DNA from: Glomus cerebriforme
Taxonomy: Eukaryota > Glomeromycota > Glomeromycetes > Glomerales > Glomeraceae
DNA: 44,580 nucleotides
NCBI GenBank assembly: GCA_003550305.1
Contig: QKYT01000261.1
Location: 56,600-101,179, forward strand
Reading direction: 5' to 3'
In this document: positions 1-10,688 of the stretch, piece after piece
Position numbering within the stretch: position 1 is the first letter of the stretch
Layout of the letters: every line of letters starts with the position of its first letter
Notes under the pieces: model-generated
Databases searched by the model: none
What the model was told of the DNA's origin: nothing
What the model saw: the letters and a program-made list of their open reading frames with translations, nothing else
Program-made: the position numbers and the translations under genes

Positions 1-417
1 CTTGGAATGTAAGTTGGAAAGGGGGAATGTTTTTTTTAATATTAAAAGAAATGTTATTAACCTTTCTTTCTCTATTTTTTTTAGGTTACCGGACTTCTTG
101 GATGAACTAGACTTGGAATATAAGTTGAAAAGGAGGAATAATTTTTTTAATATTAAAAGAAATGTTACTAACATTTCTTTTTCTATTTTTTTTAGGTTAC
201 TAGACTCCTTAGGTGAACTGGACTTGGAATGTAAGTTGAAAAGGAGGAATGATTCTTTTAATATTAAAAGAAACATTATTAACATTTTTTTCTCTATTTT
301 TTTTAGGTTACCTGACTCCTTGGGTGAACTGGACTTGAAATGTAAGTTGAAAAGAAGGGGAGAATTTTTTAATATTAAAAAAATGTTACTAACGTTTCTT
401 TCTTTATTTTTTTTAAG
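1..417 (+). repeat. 111-bp tandem array of intron-plus-exon modules
   Basis: Four consecutive units with an exact 111-bp spacing continue past the left edge. Each unit reads as a 76-nt intron-like part (donor GTAAGT at 9, 231 and 342; branch-like TACTAAC or TATTAAC; T-run and AG ending at 84, 195, 306 and 417) followed by a 35-nt exon-like part (85-119, 196-230, 307-341). In the second unit the donor is ATAAGT (position 120), so that donor is broken. Because 111 is divisible by three, one frame stays open from position 2 to 490 (162 codons, Lys/Phe/Leu-rich, 37-residue period); the 35-nt exon alone would shift frame at every splice. It may be the 3' part of a gene with an amplified exon-intron module, or a minisatellite that only looks like one. 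No protein family recognised. Confidence 0.75.
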
Positions 418-489
418 TTGCCAAACCTTCTCGGACAAACTGAACTCAGAGATGGAGTTTACTTCAAAGAAATGTAATCTTTTATTATA

Positions 490-1659
490 ATATTAAATAA
501 ACATAAAAATTACAATAAATTATTCAATTACATATAAATTTATTGAATTATATGGTGAAACTATGCCGAAACTCATATAAAATATTACTACTTGTTGTGC
601 TGAAACTATGGATAAACTTATTATAAAGGTTTTGCAAATTTTGGCAGTTTGGCAGTTTCGCAGTTTTGACACTATATAAGAGTTTCAGCATTTCGCGTTG
701 GACCAGATGGGTTTTGGCAAGCAACCTTAGGTGAAACTATCTAATACTAGGACTAAACAATATAAGAAAGAAACTAAACCTACTTCTACCTCTACCACTT
801 CCCTACTAAAATCAGTACCCTAGTCACCCTAACGGATGTCCCAGATGAATTAAAATGACTACTTATACTGTCTCATCTGAAGGCCATCACTAAGTACCTT
901 TTTTGAACTGTCCTTTCTCCAGTAGGTATTTCCCAAAATAAGCCAATTCCTCACAGCCCGGATGCTTCTCATTTCAGTGAATCAAGACGACTTCTTACCC
1001 AAAACTTCTTAATACGTGGCTAAGCAGAGGTGCTCGGATTACATCCAACCCTATCGAAGAATCTTGATCCTTGATATACCTATTGCGAAAAGATAACAAT
1101 CTTACTCCTAAATACCCAAACCAGTTCTACCCAACATCACATACTCGACCCTGTACCCAACGTCTTTCGTACTATTTTATTCTTTTTTTATTTAATTTTC
1201 TATTCAACTACAATGGCATTATCTTAAGGGACAAAAATAGTGATCATCATTGTAAAATAAAATCTGGGAATATGTAATAACAAGAAAACTAATCATCAAT
1301 AGATAATCAGCTATCAATCAAAATTTTCAGTACCCTTCTATCTTCCGCTAGAAGACACCGCTTCACAATAGTTCATCCAAATCTATAGCCAAGGTTAGCA
1401 GACTCAGTATAGCAGTATACGTTTATGTTTTAAAGCTAGTTCAGTATTTGTCTTCATGAGCCTAAAAATCTTAATGTCCTTCTACCTTTTCACCAACAAA
1501 AACGAATTTATAAAATTATAAAAAAGGTAATATTCACCAAACTTATACATCAGAAAAACCTCTTCCTGCTGAATCAAGCCCATGCATCAACTCTGTGAAA
1601 AGCTGAATACTTCTAAAAAAACTCTGCATTAAGCTTGCTCCTAGATCTACTAGAAGCAA
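490..1659. other. Non-coding/decayed stretch with a small inverted repeat
   Basis: No intact gene seen. Near 560-692 there is an imperfect inverted repeat (ATGCCGAAACTCATATA-like on the left, TATATAAGAGTTTCAGCAT on the right) with short GGCAGTTT direct repeats at 642-668, suggesting a miniature element of about 130 bp. From about 810 to 1170 the plus strand has one frame with long runs between TGA/TAG/TAA codons, which looks like an unidentified decayed coding region. Confidence 0.35.
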
Positions 1660-1905
1660 CTACAAGTCTAATCCATTTTCTTTACAAATATTATGCAAAA
1701 TACAAATTACTATTATAATAAGAATAGCTATTTCTAATGATGTTGTTAAAGGATTAATTAAACATTTAAATCTTAATTTTAATTTTTTAAATGCTTGTTT
1801 TACACTTATATAAGTTTAAGAATATTTTATATGATATAATTAACCAATTTTAATAAGAATAATTAATATCAGTACATCATCTAAAATATATGTATTTGTA
1901 ATTAA
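1660..1905 (-). pseudogene. PIF/Harbinger-type transposase, C-terminal remnant
   Basis: Read on the minus strand, the last 49 codons before a TAG (1660-1662) contain KQAFKKLKLRFKCL and then a hydrophobic stretch ending CILHNICKENG. This is the typical end of DDE_Tnp_4 (PIF/Harbinger) transposases, which carry a QAFGRLKxRF block followed by LHNIC. Just upstream, in a shifted frame, NWLIISYK resembles the WLIxPY block that precedes it in the family. Stops and frameshifts separate the two, and I could not follow the catalytic domain further upstream, so this is a relic with no coding capacity. Family assignment rests on these two motifs only. Confidence 0.6.
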
Positions 1906-4889
1906 AGATAACTAAAGAAAAAGAATTAAATATATAATATAATAAAGAATTATAAAATATTTTATTATTATAGATTAAGTCAGGATATTCAACAAAAATA
2001 TTTTAGAAGAATTAAATATAAATCTTTTTTATTATAATAATTTATAAGAAATTATTTAAGTATTTTAATTAGAATGTGACTTTTATCAATTGTTTTTACT
2101 ATATATAAAATATCTATTTTTTTTTTAAATTTTTTTGTAATTTTACTAAATTCAGTAATTTATTAAATTCAAAAAAATATTAATTCATTTTATTTATTGA
2201 ATTAATAAAACTTTTAAATTACCAATTTTTTTATCAAATTTTTGAAAAAAAATGTAATATTTAATTGTATATAAAACTAATTTAATAATATAACATATAG
2301 TTAATTTTTCTAATGCAAATAATTGTTTAAGACTTCAAGTATTTTATAACTTTGACTAGTAGCTAAAAACTATAAAGTTAATAAAATCTTATATTTAATT
2401 AAAATTCTTAAAGTATCTTTTAAGTTATTTTTTTGTAATAGTAAAAGTGCTATTTTAGATAGTATATAACTATTCAAATATAATTTTTATTATTTTAAAA
2501 TGCTACTTAAATTTATATTTTCTTAACTATTATATACTGTATATTATTAAATTAATAAATATTATGTATTCTTCTTACATACTTATAATCTGTTTTTAAA
2601 GAATTATTTTTTTTAATAACACTTATACATTTATGATAAATTGATAAATAAATATTATCATCAGATGTTTTTTCAAATAATGATTCAGTTAGATCCAAAA
2701 AAAGTTAAATATATAATTAAAAAAAGTATAATATATCTTTAAATTTAAAATTTTAGAAAAGAAAAAACTTAATAATAAGGACTTCTTTAACATAATTGAA
2801 AAAAAGTATATATAAGATGGTTTGGCAAAAAATCAGCTAAGAGATTTGTAAAGTTCATTAAGAAGTATAAAAATAAATAGTTAAGATTATTTTTTTTATG
2901 CAAGACTAAAAAAAATTTGAGTGAAATATTATGCAAATATGGAATCGATAATAATGATATAAAAAAATTTTATCTTTTAAACTAATACCTGTAAATATAC
3001 TTACTAGCAAAATTAAAAAACTATTGTCAAAATATTTTATTATGGGTAAAATTAATTATGATGGTCATAATTTTTATCAATAAAACATATGAATTACATC
3101 AAATTACATTTTTGTGTTATGTCAATTATAATTCAGAAAAATCTATTTTGCAAAAAAGTATATCTGTAAAAATTGATGATGAAGATAAGGAGCTAAAGTA
3201 ATAATAAAATACAGAATAAAAATTATAGATTCAGCAACAGGTAGTAATGAAACTGTATATTATAAGTATATTTTTTTAATATTATATGTATTTATCTATA
3301 TTGCCAAAAGAATTACTAAGAAAGAAATCACTTTGAATTCTAATTCAAAGTTGTAGATGAAAAAACATCAAGCTAAGTTAATTAAGTAATTAAAAAAATA
3401 ATAATAAGGAATTAATAGTTATAATTAAGAGAAATCAAAAGAATTTATTTGGTAATAGAATTTATGTAAAATATAATGCAACTCAAAAGTTCTTACTATA
3501 CAAATATGAGAAAAAGAAAAGCATTTGTAATATTTGATAATAAGTTTAACTATTTTTATAGAATTATAATTATAAGTAAGATTTTTTTCTTTGCAAAATA
3601 AGCTTGCTTAATAGGTATTACTAATTCATACCTTTCTTTGTTTAACCTCTAACTAATACTTTTTTATGTATATATTAGAAAGGATTTGAATCTAGCCAAC
3701 AAGCTAATGAATGTTAACTGAAATTTATCAATTATTCTATAACTTTAGGATTTAGTTGTAATAAAAAATTTTTCTTAGCAAAAATGATATGTGTTTCAAA
3801 TTAAAACAGACACATGACTTTTATTTTAAATACAAGCCAATTCCATATCCTATTTGTAACAAAAATTATAGTAATTATAAAATATATGATTTATGATATT
3901 AAGGATTTATATTGGATAAATTTGCAAATTAAAATAATTATTATAATTTATTATATGATGTATTAATTATACCATTATAATATAAATTATATTATTTTAC
4001 TATTGCAATTATATTAATATTTGATTATGCTAATTTTAATTTAATAAAGTAAACATATAAAAAATAAAATTAATGATACAACTTAATGTATCTTAATTCT
4101 TTATTAAGAGATATATTAATAACTGAAAATTTATTTTTCAGATTCTGTTTGCTTTTATTGATTTTACAAGTTTTTTTTTTTAATCAAGTTTAAGATATTT
4201 ACTTTTATTGCCTTAATCTTATTATACATTTTTTTTTTAATATATTTATAATAGTTTTAATATTATATATTTTAAGTATTAGTATTGATAATCAGCATTC
4301 ATTAAGTAAGATAAGGTAGAAGAAACTTTTAAAGTGAATTATTACATATATTTTCAATTTATATTCTAAAAAAGAAAAAGAATAGTCAGTTCTTTTTAAT
4401 CTTTTAATTTCATTTATAAAATCCAAAATAAAAAATAATTTACCAACAATTTGAACTCTTTAAATTACTAAATTATTTACATTTATCTTTAATTCGCTTT
4501 CATATCTGATTAAAGCATCTTTTAATCTTCATGCTAACTTGATTTATCTTTTCAAAACTTATATCTTAAATATCCAGAAAGAATATCTCTTGATATTTCA
4601 CCGATTAATAGTTTAGATTATAACTGATGTAATTTGAAATTACAATTAAAAGTTATAAATATAAAAGAGATGTGTTATAATATTAACTGGAGATTATCAA
4701 TAAATAATTGATTAAATATATTCAATTTTTTGGTCATTTTTTATGAGTAAATAACTATTGGATAAACTATTAGTATAATATTTATTAATTATTTTAACTA
4801 AATTTTTGCTACTAATTTCTTCTATATATTTCTTTTACCTTTAATCACTTTACAAACTTTAAAACAGTTTAAACTAATGTAACAACATT
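1906..4889. other. Very AT-rich decayed DNA, no gene seen
   Basis: About 3 kb of A/T-dominated sequence with long A and T runs and stops in every frame. Short open stretches (for example plus strand near 3090-3200) look like eroded coding DNA but are too broken to identify. The right part may be the upstream portion of the decayed reading frame described at 4890-5560. Confidence 0.4.
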
Positions 4890-5560
4890 CTATGGATGGA
4901 TTCTTGATAGCTGAATATTTCTGTTACAATATATGCATTATCTCTAAAAGTTTTTGGCTTAATTTCCTTAAGTATCTTTGCACATAAATGAAGAGTTCTT
5001 TCAAGTCATTTTCATAATCATTTGAAATGGTTATAATTCCAATATTTCAAGCCTATGTGAAATTAAAATAAATAAAATTAAGTGATTTTTTAAAAAACCT
5101 TTTCACATCTTAGTTTTACTTTGTATAACTTGTGTAATAAATTTCCAATTTCATCAGATATCTTTTTTATTTCATATGAAAACTTTTTACAAATACTTTC
5201 ACTTAAAGCATTCATATAAATTAGTTTATTTGTTAGGGCATGCTGTCCTGAATGATCAATAATATAATACCATAATGGATTATATAATTGTTTTAATTGT
5301 GATATAGTATTTCAATATTCATCAATCTTGTAACATAATTCTGTAAAATTGATTTCACTTGATATGTTTTGTAAAGGTGAATTTAAAAAAATTGATACTC
5401 TCTCAGACTTTAAGTCATTAGGTTCAACTGCACTATTGTTAACATCTTCACTACTATTATATTGATCATCATCAGGAAAAGATTGGCCATTATTGGCACT
5501 GGTTTCTTAATCCTAAATTAAACAATTAAATATAAAATAAGCAGTGATATGATAAGTCAA
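4890..5560 (-). pseudogene. Unidentified decayed coding region
   Basis: On the minus strand, one frame from about 5560 to 5100 stays open except for a single in-frame TGA. It begins with a Ser/Asp/Asn-rich stretch and then becomes helix-like with Leu/Lys-rich residues. After an AT-rich break that could be an intron (ending in TAG near 5052), two frames together continue with a segment containing KILKEIKPKTFRDNAY, the shift between them marking an indel. No family was recognised. The balance of charged and hydrophobic residues argues for a former gene rather than random sequence. Confidence 0.4.
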
Positions 5561-5989
5561 TTAAAATTTTTTTAATTTTTTACATACCATGACTACCTCT
5601 AGCCAGAAAATATTTACTTCTTGTGAACATAATTCACCTAAAAAAAGAAAGTATGGCTTCATGCCAATTCCTCCTCCGGAATTAGTAGACCTCAAATTTC
5701 ATACACGTATTCTTTGTACTGTATGTAGAATAGTACAGTTACCATACCATACACTTGCGTAAAATAGTATAATAATCATTCCTGTACACGTATACTTGGT
5801 AGCACATATCTCGAAGTTGTCTTCAATATATTTGATTAAATTTGCATTATATCTATTCTTATTATAGTAATAATCTTTATACAATTAAAGTCTTGATGGT
5901 ATTTTGAAATTTCATCCTCTTTTTCGAGATGTTCAACTTTAGTTTTTTAATATTTTTTAAAATAACTAAGTAAACTTGGTCAGTAGAGC

Positions 5990-6075
5990 TCCGGACGAAC
6001 GGGTCGAGTCACGAGTCGAAACGGCAAAATTTTCGAATCGTGATCACGAGTCGAGTCACGAGTCGAGTCAGCGGA
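5990..6075. repeat. CGAGTC/ACGAGTCG short repeat cluster
   Basis: A GC-richer island in AT-rich DNA with CGAGTCACGAGTCG repeated with small variations (about 6004-6070). It looks like the end of a miniature transposable element. No flanking duplication could be defined. Confidence 0.5.
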
Positions 6076-7518
6076 CCTTCTGATTAAAAGTTTATTGAAA
6101 AAAGATGGGACAAGAAAGGGAAACGAGTTGAGGACGGTGGTAGGAGCAAATAGTACCTTTGATCTGGAATTATTATAAAAAATAGTTCTTGTCTAGCTTC
6201 GTGATTTGTAATTTTTTAGTTTCATTTTTTTTTTAGTATACGAAGAGATGAGAGTATGCGGTGGATTAATACATTTGTCAGCCCCTACTCTCATTTTAGA
6301 TATCCATTAGGTATTCTGATGTTAAAGGTGCTTGTACAAGGAAATCTCGATGTATTTTGCTTATATTAGCTTCGTAAATTTTCGCAAATAGTTAATAAAG
6401 TTTATACGCTCATCAAAAAAAAAAAAAAAATATTTATAAATTTCAATCGATCATACTAACTTTAACTATGATAATTCACATGCACTAGTATCAAAAGTTG
6501 TGAAACTCAGATCGTTTGTCAGATCTTTGTGAAACCCAGATCTTTTCAGATCATAATAAACACATTTGATCGTTAAGAAAAATTCGCTTTATAAAAGCAA
6601 ATTTTAAAAAAGGATTTCACAGGATTAGTAAGTTAAAAGAAGCTGTATAAATTGATTTAAATTTTATACCTTTTCTATATTATAAATATAATAATAACTA
6701 GAAGACTGCTGATGGTAACAACTGAAGAAATAGGAGATTATCCAGAAGATTATACTATCATCTACAAACAGAAGAAAAAGGAGTAGTAGTGTCGGAGCTT
6801 TACCTATAAAGTAATTACCCAGATAAAATATTTTCACGTTAATTACGAAATAATAATAAATTGGAGACGAGAAAAAATAAAATAAGACAGTTCAATGTGT
6901 AATTACATATCATGAAAATAAATCTTTGTGTCATACCATATATAATATCGAAGAAATTCGTTAATTGTTTGTGGAGATAAAATCTTTATATTTTCTTCAG
7001 GCTATTATACATGTAATAATAATCCATGTTCAGAATTGAACGAACGAAGACGCTTTACAAAGAATTTTTGATGGTAATGGAAAGGGTTTATTTGAATTTT
7101 CCTCAAAAAAAAAAATAATAAACCAAACAATATTGGTACCTGTACAATTGCAAAACTCTAATGGCCATTGCCTTATTAAAGGCGTCGATGGGTTAGACGT
7201 TAGTTTATTATTTTTTTTGATGGCTTAGTTTGTCGATCATGACGCGTGTAGGGTAAGTCGGGAAGACACGTGTCAAGTTTATAGATTGATGATAAAAAAG
7301 AGAATGATGAATAGAATCCGTAGAATAACTGATTTATAAGCTCAACTCATTTCACCGTGAAAAATGTTAGTAAAAAAATTATGGAGGTCTAACTATAACT
7401 GTAAATAAACGACGTGAAAATCTTTATTCGGCTCAAATTTTCTAATGTCTTACTTTCTGGGAAAAGACAAAAGTGTGTGAAGATTTTTTATTACTTTACT
7501 CAGTTATTTATGTTTTAG
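6076..7518. other. Intergenic stretch; poly(A) run at 6415-6430
   Basis: No gene recognised. A run of 16 A residues (6415-6430) follows an AATAAAG-like hexamer (about 6393-6399), as at the 3' end of a processed transcript or non-LTR element copied back into the genome, but no matching coding sequence or target duplication was found. The rest is AT-rich with no clear open frame. Confidence 0.3.
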
Positions 7519-8234
7519 AGCCAGATATTGGCGACATCTACAGATAATCTCAAAAAGCATATGAAGAATATGAAGCTTGTTTAACTACTACTGTATATGG
7601 CGATACATATTTGGACTCAGAAAAATGTAAACCAGAGGTTATGATCAAATCAAGTAAGTGATCTATCAACTTTGTTTCCTTGATCTCTTTGCTGATATGT
7701 CTCTTTCTATAGAGCAGATGAGGAAGAAGAAGAAAGGATCAGATTGTCCACAGAATGGATTTGGATTGATAGAAAAGGAGAAGAGAAAGGATTTCGCGCT
7801 CTAATCCAGCAATTAGCTGCTAAAGTATAAGTCGACATCTTGTTGCTCTTAATTACAAAACGAAATTACAAGTAGAAACTAATATCATCTCTTTTCATAG
7901 TCCAGAAGAATTTGATTCGAAATGTGTGAATTGCTTTAATAGAAGGGAAATAAGAGAAATAAGAATGACACCTCAAAGAAGGGAAATGAGAAGTAGGAAT
8001 GATAAACAACCATCAAAAAAGGTAAAAATTTTTTAAATTCATTTATGAAGTGATTAATATTTTGTAAAAAAAATGTTAATGACTCTCTTAAAAATTCAGA
8101 AACTTCTATCTTTACTAGTCAGAATTTCAAATTTTGTGGATCATAAAATCAAACTTGAAGATGGATTCTATGTTAAAGTCATGGCTGTAAAGATGATCAA
8201 AAGTGATGTTTTTTTAGAGGTAGAAAAAAAATAG
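7519..8234 (+). pseudogene. Unidentified multi-exon gene or gene remnant
   Basis: Four open blocks are separated by short GT-AG introns: exon to 7653; intron 7654-7714 (GTAAGT donor); exon 7715-7824 with EEEEERIRLSTEWIWIDRKG; intron 7825-7900; exon 7901-8021 containing a CxxC pair (FDSKCVNCF) and an Arg-rich run; intron 8022-8099; last exon 8100-8234 ending in TAG. The first and third junctions keep frame. The second does not with the visible donor (phase 0) and acceptor (phase 2 needed), and the first exon has a TAA at 7545-7547 with no in-frame ATG. Either the gene is broken or I have misplaced a splice site. No family recognised. Confidence 0.35.
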
Positions 8235-8465
8235 ATGAATTATGATTTAAACACCATCATTTATTTCTGCAAATGATATAATCCTGAATTTTCGAAAAAT
8301 AAATTCAAATGATACATCAATTAAAGTTCAATCAGGCAAAACTTTATTTCAATGTTTTATAAATTATTAGCGTGTCTAAAGAAATAATGAATGTAATAAA
8401 GATAATGGGGTAGTGGTTGTTTCAAGAAAGGAATGAGCCGAATAAGATGGAGTATCTTTCCACTA

Positions 8466-8707
8466 CTACATATTAACTATCTATGCATTTATTTGATTAA
8501 TTATACACATCAATCTCATTTCGTAAACCTATCAAAAATTTGCTTAAAGAGAAATTTGATATTTGAAGTAACATCTGTAAATCTGCAATCAAAAAAAATC
8601 AAATAAATCCAACTATGCCTAAGAAGTGACTTTTTTTTCTTACTTGAAGAACTTCTGGAAGGAGAGTTTGGAGATGAATGGGTTGAAGCTTTAGATTCAT
8701 TGGTCAC
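8466..8707 (-). pseudogene. Possible terminal exons of an unidentified minus-strand gene
   Basis: On the minus strand a Ser-rich stretch (SPNSPSRSSS) runs into GTAAGAAAA, and 61 nt later TTGCAG precedes an open stretch LQMLLQISNFSLSKF that ends in TAA near 8500. The donor and acceptor are good, and splicing keeps an open frame of about 48 codons. Upstream the frame is closed by TGA with no ATG, so the 5' part is missing or lies beyond another intron. Unspliced, the same DNA reads as 63 codons. Function unknown; this may not be a gene. Confidence 0.25.
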
Positions 8708-8759
8708 ACTCTGTTGATCAACTCAATTCGGACGATATCATTTTGAAGAATGTCAATAG

Positions 8760-9600
8760 AAGCTTTGATTGATGTAAAATTCCACCAAAGTTATGATATT
8801 ATTCCGGAATAGGATTAGATTTAAACTCAAAGTAGTTATTGCTAACTATTAAGACAGGTTAATTTAATTAATCATGACCAAAATTATAATAGTAATTTAT
8901 GATAGAAGATTAAGAAAGTAAATATCATAACTATTGTAAATTAATTTGATCTGAACGTATTAATCTTTTTGATGATGTAAAAATAAGATATATATAATAA
9001 ACCTTTGATAAATTGGTATAACCCTTTTAAAAAAAATTGCAAAAATGAAAAAATGATCCAACAACAATAAGTATAAGGCTTTAGCTATAATTAGTCGTTC
9101 TAGGATAGAAAGATCGATTAGGTTTATCATCAAGTGGTCTAGTCAATCATCGAAGAACTATAAATGTGACTTACAAGGTAATTAAGGTAATTAACAAAAA
9201 AAAAAGCCGAATAAGCCGAGTAATTTTTAAGAAATATAAAATAATAACCGAACACCGCGATTTGGCAATTTGCAATTCACGTGGGATGAAACTTTTGACA
9301 TCAGGGGTAATAATTATACTTTATTTGTGATCAATTATTTTGTAAATTTATTTTATTTATGAAAATTCTAACGAAATGTTAAATTAAAAAGAAAGATTTT
9401 ATTTACAAAAATGCTTCAATGCTACATGAATGTTTCAATAAATAACTTAATAAACCCAAAAAACTACTCCCACTTACAACCTATTTACAGCAGTCCTGAT
9501 TTACATTACAAAAATTTAGTATACATCTAAAAAAAACTTATACTAAATTTATATCCCTCACTTCCAGGCTCAATTCCCGAAAAACACTTTCTACAATTAA
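8760..9600. other. Intergenic, no gene seen
   Basis: AT-rich sequence with no open frame worth reporting on either strand. It contains one CACGTG palindrome at 9278. The right end is the 3' flank of the minus-strand gene that stops at 9602. Confidence 0.4.
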
Positions 9601-9601
9601 T

Positions 9602-9925
9602 TCAAAAGATAAGCGGGGCTGGCTCATGATTCGCCACAGCGAATTTTTGCCAATATTGATCTAAAAATTCATCACTAAACAATTCATAAAGTACGTCAGG
9701 TAAAATAACCGGAGAATGGGGTCGAACAGCGAGGTCCATAGAAGGTTGTTCTTGTTCTTGTTTAAAATATTTTTCAAATAATTCAATAGCATCTTGTTGA
9801 GATTGTGATGAAGTTTCTAATAAAAAGAGATTATTTGTTGTATCTTGAAATTTATCTATCAAGAAACTGAGTGTAATTAAAACGATAATTACTGATGTAA
9901 GGAAATTTCGTGAATGAAATGCCAT
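9602..9925 (-). CDS. Small signal-anchored or secreted protein, unknown function
   Basis: A 107-codon single-exon ORF. The N-terminus (MAFHSRNF) is followed by an uninterrupted hydrophobic stretch at about residues 9-23 (LTSVIIVLITLSFLI), fitting a signal peptide or an N-terminal membrane anchor. The rest is polar: a Gln/Ser-rich segment, an amphipathic QDAIELFEKYFKQEQEQ stretch (about 44-60), a proline-containing linker, and a final acidic/aromatic segment. There are no cysteine pairs, no KDEL-type tail and no recognised domain. It is transcribed away from the INTS3-like gene, sharing a 763-bp divergent intergenic region. Small secreted proteins are common in plant-associated fungi, but nothing here shows an effector role. 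It could also be a spurious ORF, although the ordered anchor-plus-polar layout argues against that. Confidence 0.5.
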   Translation of the reverse strand: MAFHSRNFLTSVIIVLITLSFLIDKFQDTTNNLFLLETSSQSQQDAIELFEKYFKQEQEQPSMDLAVRPHSPVILPDVLYELFSDEFLDQYWQKFAVANHEPAPLIF

Positions 9926-10688
9926 AATTCTATAATTTTTATTTATTATAATCTTAAATTTTTTAGACTTATAAATAGTGTTGTTCTTGTGAAATTTTCA
10001 TAAGATAATTTTTTTTTTTTTTTTTTTTGAATTCATTTATCTCATCTTTATATCTTTCTAAATAGACAATAGCATTCGGAAATAACATTATTTAAGGAAA
10101 GAAAGTTCCACAGAAATGCACGTGCAAAGGTAATTAATTCTTTTTTAGATGATCGTGAACCTTAAACCAAGATTTATTTCTTGTATTTCGATAAATTTAG
10201 TTTAATTTTGATACCAAAACATTGAGTCGGAAACCACGAAATCCTGCGACGTTTATCCATAATCAGTTTAACTGAAATGTAACTGTTAACATATTACGCA
10301 ATGCTCGCAATGCATCTCAATAAGTGCCCAATTGGATTTTAAAATTAATATGGGGTGGTTGGGTAAATTTTGAGCTACCCACCCCATATTTTTTTTGTAA
10401 TCATGTGATGGACTGACGGTAACGGATCTACATTATTACGTCAAGCTTTCATTGTTTATATATTCATAAAAAATTATAAATAGAACAAATTTCCAACTAC
10501 GTCTATCAACAAAACTTTTTCAGTGCGTATTTTTGCACTAAAGAAATATCAGTCTAGATATTGAAATTTCTTTATTCATAGGTAAATTTCATTTATTTAA
10601 TTTTTTTCCCTTTTCTTTTCTATAACTAAATTATTACTTTATATTTTGATAGAAAAAAATAAATATATATATATTTTTTTAAAAAAAA
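9926..10688. promoter_or_regulatory. Divergent promoter region with a 12-bp hairpin
   Basis: The space between the minus-strand small protein and the plus-strand INTS3-like gene. A perfect 12-bp inverted repeat (AATATGGGGTGG at 10347-10358, CCACCCCATATT at 10379-10390, 20-nt loop) and a CACGTG palindrome (10119) lie inside. Just before the INTS3-like ATG a GTAAAT...GATAG stretch (10580-10651) could be a 5' UTR intron. No clear TATA box could be assigned. Confidence 0.35.

Noticed and set aside
5699..5884. 61-codon minus-strand ORF
   Set aside because: Tyr/Asn/Ile-rich with no domain, splice context or paralogue; likely a chance ORF in AT-rich DNA.
6080..6430. Non-LTR retrotransposon or processed pseudogene ending in 16 A
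   Set aside because: An A-run and an AATAAAG-like word are present, but no coding sequence or target duplication supports it; noted only as an intergenic feature.
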